Below, piece by piece: positions 26,328 to 33,774 of a DNA stretch of 64,000 nt. The stretch is taken from NCBI GenBank assembly GCA_947447665.1, contig CANFJX010000002.1, positions 62,001 to 126,000 of the forward strand, in the 5' to 3' direction. Positions within the stretch are counted from its first letter, which is position 1, and each line of letters begins with the position of its first letter. The stretch is from Bacteriovoracaceae bacterium (lineage in GTDB: Bacteria; Bdellovibrionota; UBA1018). The notes below the pieces were generated by a model. It did no database searches and was not told the origin of the DNA. It saw only the letters and a list, made by a program, of their open reading frames with translations. Both the position numbers and the translations under genes were made by a program.

Positions 26328-27824
26328 ATGCTTGAGTACGGAATTCATTGGTTCAGGCGAGATCTCCGAGTGGCAGGTAATTCGGCTCTGAAGTGGAATT
26401 GGAAAAAGAATCAAGGAAGAACGCTGGGGGTTTTTTTCTTTGATTCCACATTTCTTGATCGCCCTGATTTTTCTCATCACCGCTTTGCTTTCTTCCTCGA
26501 AACGTTAAGAGAGCTTCAGGCCGAACTGAGAGAAATGGGAGGGGATCTCCTGGTTCTGGATCATGGGCCTGATGCAGGATTCGAAGCGCTTTTTAAGAAG
26601 CTTCATACCCAGTTGCCGAGCTGTATCACCTACAATCGAGATTATGAGCCTTTTGCTCGAGAGCGTGACGCCCGGGTGAGTCAGAAAATTGAGAGCCACG
26701 GTGTGGCTGTGCACACCGAGCGCGATCATCTTTTGATTGAGCCCCATGAGCTTCAAAAAGAGCCGGGAGTGCCGAGCTTTTATCAAATTTACAGCCCATT
26801 TTGTAGAAAATGGCTTTCAATCATTCAACAAGATGATTTTCAGGATCGTTTATCTAGTCAAAAGGAAGCTCTCAGTTATTTAGAAAAGAGAAGCCGCGGC
26901 GAGAAAATCGACCCATTCTTTAAATTGAAATGGAAGGAGCTTTGGTCAAAAATTTCCTCTCCAGAAAGCCCTCCACATAATTTGCCGAGCTTAGAGGATG
27001 CTCTAGATAGTTTTGTTGAAAAAAATCAACCGCACGTAAAAATTTCAATCCCTCCCGCAGGAAGTCGAAAGGCTTATGAAGTTTTAAATGAGTTTCGACC
27101 GCGCGCAACAGCTTATCTGGATCAGAGAGATTTTCCGTCGGTCCGTGGCACATCAGGACTCAGTATCTACTTCAAAAATGGCTCGATCACCCCTGCACTG
27201 GTTTTGGCTGGTTTAAATCTGAATCAATTCGATTTCAAAGATAAGTCAGGACGGACTCAATTTCTTAAGGAAATTGTTTGGCGCGAGTTTTATTACCATA
27301 TTCTTTACCACCGACCGAGCGTTGAACACGAGGCCTTCCTGCCTCAGTACCGTGAGCTCAAGTGGGAGAACAATGAAAAGTGGTTCGAGGCTTGGACCGA
27401 AGGGAAGACGGGATTTCCCATCGTAGATGCAGGAATGAGGCAGTTGAAAACTACGGGCTGGATGCATAATCGTGTTCGTATGATTGTGGCTTCTTTTCTT
27501 ACCAAGGATCTCTTGATCGATTGGAAATGGGGGGAGAAGTACTTTATGAATCAGCTCTTGGATGGGGATCTAGCTCCAAATAATGGAGGCTGGCAATGGG
27601 CAGCATCGACGGGATGTGACCCTCAGCCTTATTTCAGAATTTTTAATCCTTTGCTGCAGAGCGAGAAATTTGACCCGAAAGGCGAGTATATAAAAAAATA
27701 TATTCCAGAACTGAGGGGAGTTCACGCGGATGAGATCCACCAGCCTGGATCCCTTTACATACGACCTATTGTGGATCACGCAGTGCAGAAAGAGAAAGCA
27801 TTGTCACTCTATCGCAGATCCTAA
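26328..27824 (+). CDS. phr: DNA photolyase / cryptochrome family (class I type)
   Basis: 498 residues. The N-terminal antenna domain is HWFRRDLRVAGNSAL and YNRDYEPFARERD; the FAD domain contains FPSVRGTSGLSIYFKNG, FLKEIVWREFYYHIL, WTEGKTGFPIVDAGMRQL, GWMHNRVRMIVASFL, LDGDLAPNNGGWQWAASTG and DPQPYFRIFNP. These are the conserved flavin-binding and electron-transfer segments of CPD photolyases, which repair UV dimers with blue light. Length fits the family (about 470-500). It stands with carotenoid and lipocalin genes in what looks like a light-protection island. Confidence 0.95.
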   Translation: MLEYGIHWFRRDLRVAGNSALKWNWKKNQGRTLGVFFFDSTFLDRPDFSHHRFAFFLETLRELQAELREMGGDLLVLDHGPDAGFEALFKKLHTQLPSCITYNRDYEPFARERDARVSQKIESHGVAVHTERDHLLIEPHELQKEPGVPSFYQIYSPFCRKWLSIIQQDDFQDRLSSQKEALSYLEKRSRGEKIDPFFKLKWKELWSKISSPESPPHNLPSLEDALDSFVEKNQPHVKISIPPAGSRKAYEVLNEFRPRATAYLDQRDFPSVRGTSGLSIYFKNGSITPALVLAGLNLNQFDFKDKSGRTQFLKEIVWREFYYHILYHRPSVEHEAFLPQYRELKWENNEKWFEAWTEGKTGFPIVDAGMRQLKTTGWMHNRVRMIVASFLTKDLLIDWKWGEKYFMNQLLDGDLAPNNGGWQWAASTGCDPQPYFRIFNPLLQSEKFDPKGEYIKKYIPELRGVHADEIHQPGSLYIRPIVDHAVQKEKALSLYRRS

Positions 27825-27886
27825 TTTGAAGTTGATTTTCAAAGTGCTCTAGATCAGCATCAATGGTTAAGAGGTAGAAAGTTTAT

Positions 27887-28165
27887 ATGAAGAATTTTAT
27901 TTTATGCTCTGCGCTATTGTTCTTGGTTTCAATTCCTGCGTTTGCCGATGGCGGCCCAAATCCATGTCGTAAGATTCACCAGCAGTGCAAGGCGGCTGGA
28001 TTTAAAAGTAAGGATGTGCACAAGAACTGCACGAAGCCGGTCATGGAAGGTCAGACGGTTCCGAATGTAGCTGTCGATCCTGCTATGATTCAAGCTTGTA
28101 AAGATATGAGGAAAAAGAGCCACCAGGAAAACCGCCAAGACGACCACGAGGACGCTTCGGAATAG
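27887..28165 (+). CDS. Small secreted Cys-containing protein
   Basis: 92 residues with a signal peptide (ILCSALLFLVSIPAFA). The mature part has four cysteines (NPCRK, HQQCK, KNCTK, QACKD) and a highly charged tail ending DDHEDASE. It could bind metal or form two disulfides. I do not recognise the family. It follows the photolyase gene by 62 bases on the same strand. Confidence 0.6.
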   Translation: MKNFILCSALLFLVSIPAFADGGPNPCRKIHQQCKAAGFKSKDVHKNCTKPVMEGQTVPNVAVDPAMIQACKDMRKKSHQENRQDDHEDASE

Positions 28166-28231
28166 TGGTAATTAACGGCCCTCTATACTCGGCTATTTCT
28201 CATGCCTCTTTGTGCTCGCTCTGGCAATCGC

Positions 28232-28777
28232 TCATTCGCAGGATTGAGTTCTCTCCAGTTGGGAGAGCTCAAATCCTTGTTTTTGGAATTGAGAGACGAT
28301 CGCGTCGACGAATGTTTTAGGAAGCGTCGGAGTTCTGCTCAAAATCCAAAAGGTTTTCCGGTCAGGCGATCCGACCACTGCATATTGGTAATTTGGATCA
28401 AGATCTAAGATCCAATAATCCCCTTCGAATGGCCAAAAGAAAGAAACCTTGAGCTTTGAGTTGGTTTCTGAATCCATCACTCGAGCTGTGCCCTGAGCAG
28501 AGTTAGCTTGTGCGTCACATGATTTTTTTCGGCAAGTATTTTTTACATCTACTTTTCCGTCAGTTCGAAGTGAATATTCAGCAGTAACACCGACACAGTC
28601 TTTTTCAAAAAATTGCGGAAGCCGAGCAATTTCATACCATTTCCCAATATATCTATTGAGATCAACACTCTTCACGGACTCAACAGGAGGAAGGGTTTCC
28701 TTTTTTCCCATCGCCCAGATTGAGGTGCTCTGCAAAAGAATAATAGTACCCAGTATGAGAGTATGCAGCTTCATCAT
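28232..28777 (-). CDS. Secreted lipocalin (Blc-like), second copy
   Basis: 181 residues. Signal peptide then NRYIGKWYEIARLPQFFEKDC, the Blc-type start with GxW, and WPFEGDYWILDLDPNYQYAVV with SPDRKTFWILSRTP. It is a paralogue of the lipocalin that heads the carotenoid operon, and closer to the canonical Blc pattern. No lipobox Cys is seen at the signal end (SIWAMGKK). Likely binds lipids in the periplasm. The convergent neighbour ends 66 bases away. Confidence 0.9.
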   Translation of the reverse strand: MMKLHTLILGTIILLQSTSIWAMGKKETLPPVESVKSVDLNRYIGKWYEIARLPQFFEKDCVGVTAEYSLRTDGKVDVKNTCRKKSCDAQANSAQGTARVMDSETNSKLKVSFFWPFEGDYWILDLDPNYQYAVVGSPDRKTFWILSRTPTLPKTFVDAIVSQFQKQGFELSQLERTQSCE

Positions 28778-28834
28778 GCATTCTTTTTACCTAAATCAGG
28801 CGGGATAGGCAATGGGTCTTTTGCTGGGAAAGGC

Positions 28835-29548
28835 TCATGACGCTATTCGTTGAGGTTCGCCTCTCGATGACTGCGATTCCGCTAGGGCCTGTAAAACCTC
28901 CTCATCGGTGACCTGTGGAAATTCATCATAGAATTGACTAATCGAAAAGAAGTCGAGAGGGGTTTCGAGCACTATTAGATCTTCCACTTCAGATCGCAGA
29001 CGGTCGACCGTGCGAGGAGATGCGATGGGCGCTGCGATGATTATTTTCTTAGGGTGCTGGGAACGAATAGCTCGAATCGCTGCTAAAACTGTCGCACCCG
29101 TGGCAATTCCGTCATCGACAATGATAACGGTCCTACCTTGAGGATTAATGGGGGGGCGAATCGGAGAATAATTGGATCGCCGCGCCTTGAGTTTTGCGAT
29201 TTCACTCTGAGCTACACTTTCGATATACCCACGGGGAATTCCGAAGCCTCCCAAAGTATCGGATCGGTAAAGCTCGCCGAACTCGCTCACTGATCCAATA
29301 GCAAATTCTGGATTATCGGGGGCTCCAATTTTATGCACCAAGACTACGTCTAATTCCCCACCAAGCTCATCTGCGATTTTTTTAGCCATAGGCACAGAGC
29401 CCCTCGGAATCCCTAAGACTAGAGGGTTTTTCCCTTGGTACTCTGAGAGTTGCTTCACCAATTGATCAGCAGCTTGAAGCCGATCGTGAAAGCGAGCAGA
29501 TGAACCCCAAGGACAGAATGAATTGTCAGAATTAGGATTAAAAATCAT
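28835..29548 (-). CDS. Phosphoribosyltransferase-like protein
   Basis: 237 residues of the PRTase type I fold. The PRPP-binding loop is VIIVDDGIATGATVLAAI at about residues 134-151, preceded by the substrate segment GIPRGSVPMAKKIADEL and HKIGAPDNPEFAIGSV. These standalone proteins are of unknown substrate and are often linked to stress gene sets. No Shine-Dalgarno sequence precedes the ATG at 29548, so the start may be further in. It is downstream of the P450 gene on the same strand. Confidence 0.8.
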   Translation of the reverse strand: MIFNPNSDNSFCPWGSSARFHDRLQAADQLVKQLSEYQGKNPLVLGIPRGSVPMAKKIADELGGELDVVLVHKIGAPDNPEFAIGSVSEFGELYRSDTLGGFGIPRGYIESVAQSEIAKLKARRSNYSPIRPPINPQGRTVIIVDDGIATGATVLAAIRAIRSQHPKKIIIAAPIASPRTVDRLRSEVEDLIVLETPLDFFSISQFYDEFPQVTDEEVLQALAESQSSRGEPQRIAS

Positions 29549-29603
29549 AACAGCAAAAAATGCAATTTCTGCTCCATATGCAATGAGATTTTCTGGGCTT
29601 CGT

Positions 29604-30836
29604 TTATGGAGTTTTTTCTATCGAATCTGTTGCCTTTTTACCCGTCTGATGACGGAGGCATAGGCTGGCGTTAGCAGCTTGGGTGAGAGTTTTGATTTGG
29701 TGGAGCGATTCAAAAATGTTGGTTTTACTATCATTATTTCGCCCGCTATAGAGATGTCCGATGCTGGGCTGAATTCGACGGAAAGGGACGTGCTCGAGAA
29801 AGGCTTGGAGGAGGTCGACCATGAGTTCCATTGCAATCGGCTTGCCGGCACACATCCTCGGACCAGCGCCAAAGGGTAGGTGGTGGTAGGGGTTTTTGCT
29901 CGAGGCCTCTAGCCATCGCTCAGGGAGGAACTCTGGGTCTTGTTTAAAACGGTCCATAATTAGAAAAAACTGGGTATTTTTTCCTAACTTTTCCCCGAAA
30001 ACGCACGTGCCCTTTTCCAGTTCTCGTTCGAGAATTGGAAAGGGATGTTTGAGTCGAATCGCCTCCAGGATGATGCCGCCTACGCGAACTCGATCGTGAT
30101 TTTTAGCCCAAGCTTTTGCCTTTTCAAGCATTTCTGGTTGAGTACGCAGAAAGTGAAACACCGCAACCATAATATCGCTGACATTAATTTGAGGTGAGAT
30201 GATCCAGGGTTGAGCAAAAGCAGAGACCCAGAGATCGGGGTCTTGGGTGCTCGATGGAGGATTACTGCTTGTTTTGGACGCGGTGACAATTTCATTTAGC
30301 CTTTCCCAGAATTTCATTTTAACTGCTGGATTGGCCGTCCCCTTCATTCCGATTTCCTTTCGCCACTCAATCGAGGCAGAATAAAAAAGTGCCTCATCTT
30401 GAATAGAAATTGGGTGCTCAAAAACAAGTTGGTAGAGGACTCGAAGTGTGAGTCGTGAAATGGTCTCAGCGTCAACTATAAGGCTAGGATTAGATCTGGT
30501 TTGTTCTATTAAAATACTGAGCGATTCTTTTGAAATCTCTTTGAGTCGAGTTCGCCAATTCGTTTGTCCAAGTATCGACTTGAAGTTTTGAGATAGTTCT
30601 TGCCAGGTTTCATCATCGACTGACTCTGTAGAGATGATCGGAGCCCATGCAGGCGCGGCAATTAAAGTCTCAATGAAAGTTCCTTTACGATTTGAAGCAG
30701 CTAAAATCTCGCCTATTTTCTGGGGTTCAGATTCCAAGATGACTACTTTTTTACCCTGTAAAAAGCCGCAAAACTTCAGGAAGAGAGATCTGAAGTCAAT
30801 GGGTCCGCCGCCGTAACGAATCGAGAAAGGTTTCAT
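29604..30836 (-). CDS. Cytochrome P450
   Basis: 410 residues. The haem-thiolate loop FGAGPRMCAGKP is intact (Cys near residue 329), as are the ExxR helix (EAIRLKHP) and PERWLE. The I-helix region (about INVSDIMVAVFHF), where monooxygenases carry an acid-Thr pair for O2 activation, lacks it; this may point to peroxide use or an isomerase-type reaction. It is soluble by sequence and its N-terminus is not a membrane anchor. Neighbours suggest an isoprenoid or lipid substrate, but nothing in the sequence shows it. Confidence 0.88.
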   Translation of the reverse strand: MKPFSIRYGGGPIDFRSLFLKFCGFLQGKKVVILESEPQKIGEILAASNRKGTFIETLIAAPAWAPIISTESVDDETWQELSQNFKSILGQTNWRTRLKEISKESLSILIEQTRSNPSLIVDAETISRLTLRVLYQLVFEHPISIQDEALFYSASIEWRKEIGMKGTANPAVKMKFWERLNEIVTASKTSSNPPSSTQDPDLWVSAFAQPWIISPQINVSDIMVAVFHFLRTQPEMLEKAKAWAKNHDRVRVGGIILEAIRLKHPFPILERELEKGTCVFGEKLGKNTQFFLIMDRFKQDPEFLPERWLEASSKNPYHHLPFGAGPRMCAGKPIAMELMVDLLQAFLEHVPFRRIQPSIGHLYSGRNNDSKTNIFESLHQIKTLTQAANASLCLRHQTGKKATDSIEKTP

Positions 30837-30981
30837 TGAGCACCCCTGAGTGGACTAGGTCCACCTTGAGCGAACACCTGTATGATCGCCCCAGTCTAAA
30901 ATCATAGACCAGTAAAAATGTCAAACTTTACTCGGCTGCGCTTAGTTCATCGAGAGATGGGAGGCCGAATGAGCTGCATGA

Positions 30982-31836
30982 TTAGGGAAGGGTTGTTTTT
31001 TTATCTCGGCGCCAAAGAGTGCCGAGCAGTCCAACCAAAGCTAGGACCTGAATGCAGAGGACGACCTGGACGACTCTCCACATACGAAAAACGTAGCTAT
31101 TTTTGGATGGGTCAAAGTGGAAGCAAAAGAGTAAGACGCGGTCTAGGGTTGAGGGCGCAACTTTTCCCTCACTCGCTTCGAGGAGAGCAAGTTTGAGATT
31201 TTGAGCCTTAAAGGTCGTGCCATAGAGATAGCGGGAAATCTTCCCTTCTGGGGTGAGGATAAAAATGGCAGCGGCGTGGATATACTGTTTTTCGATTGGA
31301 TCATAACGATATTCAAATCCAATTTGAGATGTGACGGCTTGAATTGAAGATTCGGTCCCGGTCAAAAAATGCCATCCTGCTTCGGACTTGGGGCGGTCAT
31401 AGCGCTTGAGATAATTGGTTTTTTTTTGAGTGGCTAAATCAGGAGTTTCTTTAGGATTGATACTGAGGGTGACGACCTCAAACTGGTTACCGATGCTCCA
31501 GTCCAATTTTTTGAGGGTATCCAGTGCGCCGTTGAGAACAAGGCTACAGAGCATCGGACATTCGAAGTAGACCAGGGTAAGGAGCACTGGCTTCTGATGA
31601 TGAAAATAGGCTGAGAGTGGCACTGACTGGCCTGCCTCATTCATGAACTCGAGTTCTTTTCCGGAGTGCTTAAAGTCTAGAGTCTTTCCCACGGCCTCGC
31701 GGATGTCGACCCCCTTGAGTGAGTCCGGGCGATCGGAGGCATGGACTTGGACTAAATCAATTAGGGCTATAGCGGCTACGAGGAGGGAGACGAGGCGGTG
31801 AAGTGTGATTTTCTTGATCAAGAATAATTTCAACAT
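30982..31836 (-). CDS. SCO1/SenC-family copper protein with C-terminal membrane anchor
   Basis: 284 residues. An N-terminal hydrophobic segment, then a thioredoxin-like domain with FECPMLCSL (Cys93 and Cys97) and the conserved His of YIHAAAIFILTPEG (His187): the three Cu ligands of SCO proteins. A second hydrophobic segment near residues 250-275 (VVQVVLCIQVLALVGLLGTLW) makes it tail-anchored. It assembles the CuA centre of cytochrome oxidase or controls periplasmic thiols. No oxidase genes are in view. A perfect 24-bp inverted repeat lies just upstream of its start. Confidence 0.9.
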   Translation of the reverse strand: MLKLFLIKKITLHRLVSLLVAAIALIDLVQVHASDRPDSLKGVDIREAVGKTLDFKHSGKELEFMNEAGQSVPLSAYFHHQKPVLLTLVYFECPMLCSLVLNGALDTLKKLDWSIGNQFEVVTLSINPKETPDLATQKKTNYLKRYDRPKSEAGWHFLTGTESSIQAVTSQIGFEYRYDPIEKQYIHAAAIFILTPEGKISRYLYGTTFKAQNLKLALLEASEGKVAPSTLDRVLLFCFHFDPSKNSYVFRMWRVVQVVLCIQVLALVGLLGTLWRRDKKTTLP

Positions 31837-31860
31837 AAAATGAAAACCCTGGAAATTTGG

Positions 31861-31928
31861 GTAATCGTGAGAATGTTTCAGGGCATGGGATCCAAATCTT
31901 AAAGGCCCTGAAACATTCTCACGATTAC
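31861..31928. repeat. Perfect 24-bp inverted repeat with 20-base spacer
   Basis: The 24 bases at 31861-31884 (starting GTAATCGTGAGAATG) are exactly the reverse complement of 31905-31928. The loop is 20 bases. It starts 24 bases upstream of the SCO start codon on the minus strand, and lies downstream of the Thr-Pro repeat gene on the same strand. No T run follows either arm, so it is not a classic terminator. Confidence 0.9.
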
Positions 31929-32022
31929 TACAGTCCTAAAGTCAGATGCAGTGAGGGTATCACGATGGACTGGCTTTTTCTAGAGTCAGGACTAGCCCTC
32001 AGGTGAGAGCTGTGATCCTTCT

Positions 32023-33099
32023 TCAAATCCCAAAAACCCCGCAGCTGAGCCCTGAACAGGTCGGAGTAGAGCTCGGGGTCACAGTGGGGGACGGAGTCGG
32101 GGTCACAGTGGGGGACGGAGTCGGGGTCACAGTGGGGGACGGAGTCGGGGTCACAGTGGGGGACGGAGTCGGAGTGACAGTGGGGGACGGAGTCGGGGTC
32201 ACAGTGGGGGACGGAGTCGGGGTCACAGTGGGGGACGGAGTCGGAGTGACGGTGGGGGACGGAGTCGGGGTTGTGCAGTAAGTGATTGCTACTAGACTGG
32301 GGCTCCTGAGGTCGCAGGAGTCTACGTCAATCCGACCTGTCCTGGAGTCAAATCTGAACGGGATCGATCCGCCGTCGAGAGAAACTCTCACTGTGTCGGA
32401 GTCGACTAACGGGCGAGTAGGGGTGAAACTATACGATTTTTGTACTAATTGTTTTTCGAGTAAAGCATCGATGTCGTATCCTACTTTTGAGAAAGTAGCT
32501 CCGATCTGGGAGAGGTCTATGCCGAACTCCTCAGAGTCGTTTATTCGCTGGCCACTGCAGGGCTTCCTCTTTTGATGATCTAATTGCGTTGATAAATCGA
32601 TGAGAATGTTTGCAGGATTTGAGTTCAGCTTGGTCCGAATCCAGGCAGGGAGTCGACCCATTTTTCTGCCGTGGTATTGCTTATGATTCGAATTTAAGAC
32701 CAATACTGCTAAAATTGCACCGGGCCGAAAAAAAGCATCCTGATCTTCAGGGGCTATCTCATGATTCAAGTTGAGAATCTTTGATTGAATGTCCTGAGTC
32801 CACAGAATAGGCTGGGTGAGATCGGAAAAATTGGATGAGATGGCTTGCTCTATTTCAGATGAAGATTCTCCAGACTCTGGACTAATTACACAGATAAGAT
32901 CGAGTCGGTTCCCTTGTGCAGCTGGAAAGCTTTCTTCAAAGCAGGATTGTCTATGAGTCCATGAGTCGTGGTCATCTGCTCGGCTGTCTCTCTTGTTGCC
33001 TCCGGTTGCGAAGGCAAGGTTAGAAAATTCCGCAAGGCAAAGGGCGGCGGAAATAGTTAAAAAATAAATTTGAATGGTTTGAGTCCTGTTTTTTTTCAT
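32023..33099 (-). CDS. Secreted degenerate VWA-like protein with TPTPSPTV repeat tail
   Basis: 358 residues, signal peptide, preceded by AAAGGAG. Aligned by eye with the VWA lipoprotein at 42.9-44.6 kb it shares order and segments: [14 protein letters not shown] against [30 protein letters not shown] against AFFRPDSLRGLIFLSD, and a similar C-terminal [16 protein letters not shown] stretch. The MIDAS residues DxSxS and the acidic SDEDD are lost, so it should not bind metal. A tail of eight TPTPSPTV units follows at about residues 281-344, then a short Cys-containing end. Likely surface-exposed; possibly a non-metal-binding paralogue of the operon's VWA protein (inference). Confidence 0.75.
   Translation of the reverse strand: MKKNRTQTIQIYFLTISAALCLAEFSNLAFATGGNKRDSRADDHDSWTHRQSCFEESFPAAQGNRLDLICVISPESGESSSEIEQAISSNFSDLTQPILWTQDIQSKILNLNHEIAPEDQDAFFRPGAILAVLVLNSNHKQYHGRKMGRLPAWIRTKLNSNPANILIDLSTQLDHQKRKPCSGQRINDSEEFGIDLSQIGATFSKVGYDIDALLEKQLVQKSYSFTPTRPLVDSDTVRVSLDGGSIPFRFDSRTGRIDVDSCDLRSPSLVAITYCTTPTPSPTVTPTPSPTVTPTPSPTVTPTPSPTVTPTPSPTVTPTPSPTVTPTPSPTVTPTPSPTVTPSSTPTCSGLSCGVFGI
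32074..32265. repeat. Coding minisatellite, eight 24-bp units
   Basis: Eight tandem 24-base units start at 32074 and recur every 24 bases to 32265, with a partial ninth. Units five and eight differ at a few bases (GGAGTGAC in place of GGGGTCAC). The unit is eight codons (TPTPSPTV on the minus strand), so gain or loss of units keeps the reading frame. Confidence 0.95.
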
Positions 33100-33127
33100 C
33101 GCAAAAGCTCCTTTGGGTTATGACTTT

Positions 33128-33157
33128 ATTATATTGCTAACGTTTATTAATATTCAA
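33128..33157 (-). promoter_or_regulatory. Sigma-70-like promoter of the [12 protein letters not shown] gene
   Basis: On the minus strand TTGAAT (33157-33152) is followed after 18 bases by a perfect TATAAT (33133-33128). It lies 29 bases before the start codon and upstream of a good AAAGGAG. It makes this gene separately transcribed from the operon that ends at 33286. Confidence 0.6.
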
Positions 33158-33285
33158 ACTGGGTAATTGAATCATTTTATAAAATTAATTCAGCAAGCGA
33201 CTTTAACATCCATTTAGAACCGTTTTAGCTGACTAATTTCATTATTTGTTAAGACGGTCAGCCTTAAGAACGCCTTATGAGTTAG

Positions 33286-33774
33286 TTATAAAATTTTTTT
33301 TAACAGAGGAATCCCATTCCATTTTGTGTAGTAATTCCAATGATTATCCTCGTAGCTAACGTCCTTTAGTTTGACAGAAACAGTGACCCCCGTGAGCTGG
33401 TGTGGGTCGTAAAGATTGAGTTTAATTGATCCGTGAATAGGAAAAAGAGGCCCGTCCTCCTTTTGCTGAGATCTGAGAGTGCAGCCGGTTTCGGTGATCC
33501 ACTTTAACTTCCCTCGAACCAAGCGGCTAGAATCGAAGCCGATGACTTCGACAAGTTCCCAATGGGTCCCCGTCCCTCCACTCGAGGTGCCTTGGGCCTC
33601 GGTCGGTGCGGGTGGAGGCGCCTCGATCGATTTCCAAGCCATCGTCTTCCAATCCCAAATCCAATGGTACTCGGAAAGCCGCCCTTTTGATGAAAGCTCA
33701 TCAAGTTCATTTTGCGTAAAAGGACCAAATACTCGACCTGATCTACCTAAAAAAACAGATTCACTTTTGATCAT
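33286..33774 (-). CDS. GYF_2 domain protein with PilZ-like C-terminus
   Basis: 162 residues. Residues 1-50 are a GYF_2-like module (GRVFGPFTQNELDELSSKGRLSEYHWIWDW..MAWKSIE), the same type of module seen in AgmX of Myxococcus. After a Pro-rich linker (APPPAPTE), the last 85 residues have a PilZ-like beta pattern (GFDSSRLVRGKLKWITETGCTL). The classical RxxxR and D/NxSxxG c-di-GMP motifs are not obvious. It overlaps the TPR gene by 4 bases and ends the envelope operon. Confidence 0.6.
   Translation of the reverse strand: MIKSESVFLGRSGRVFGPFTQNELDELSSKGRLSEYHWIWDWKTMAWKSIEAPPPAPTEAQGTSSGGTGTHWELVEVIGFDSSRLVRGKLKWITETGCTLRSQQKEDGPLFPIHGSIKLNLYDPHQLTGVTVSVKLKDVSYEDNHWNYYTKWNGIPLLKKIL

Noticed and set aside
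30918..31196. 92-codon plus-strand frame over the SCO gene end
   Set aside because: It has no ribosome site and is antisense to the SCO C-terminal TM helix.
32074..32265. CRISPR array
   Set aside because: Units are contiguous without spacers and encode a regular Thr-Pro repeat; no cas genes are nearby.
32003..32281. Plus-strand frame encoding repeated GVGVTVGD
   Set aside because: It is the complement of the TPTPSPTV minisatellite; repeats of 24 bases stay open in several frames. No ribosome site and the minus-strand frame has a signal peptide and promoter.
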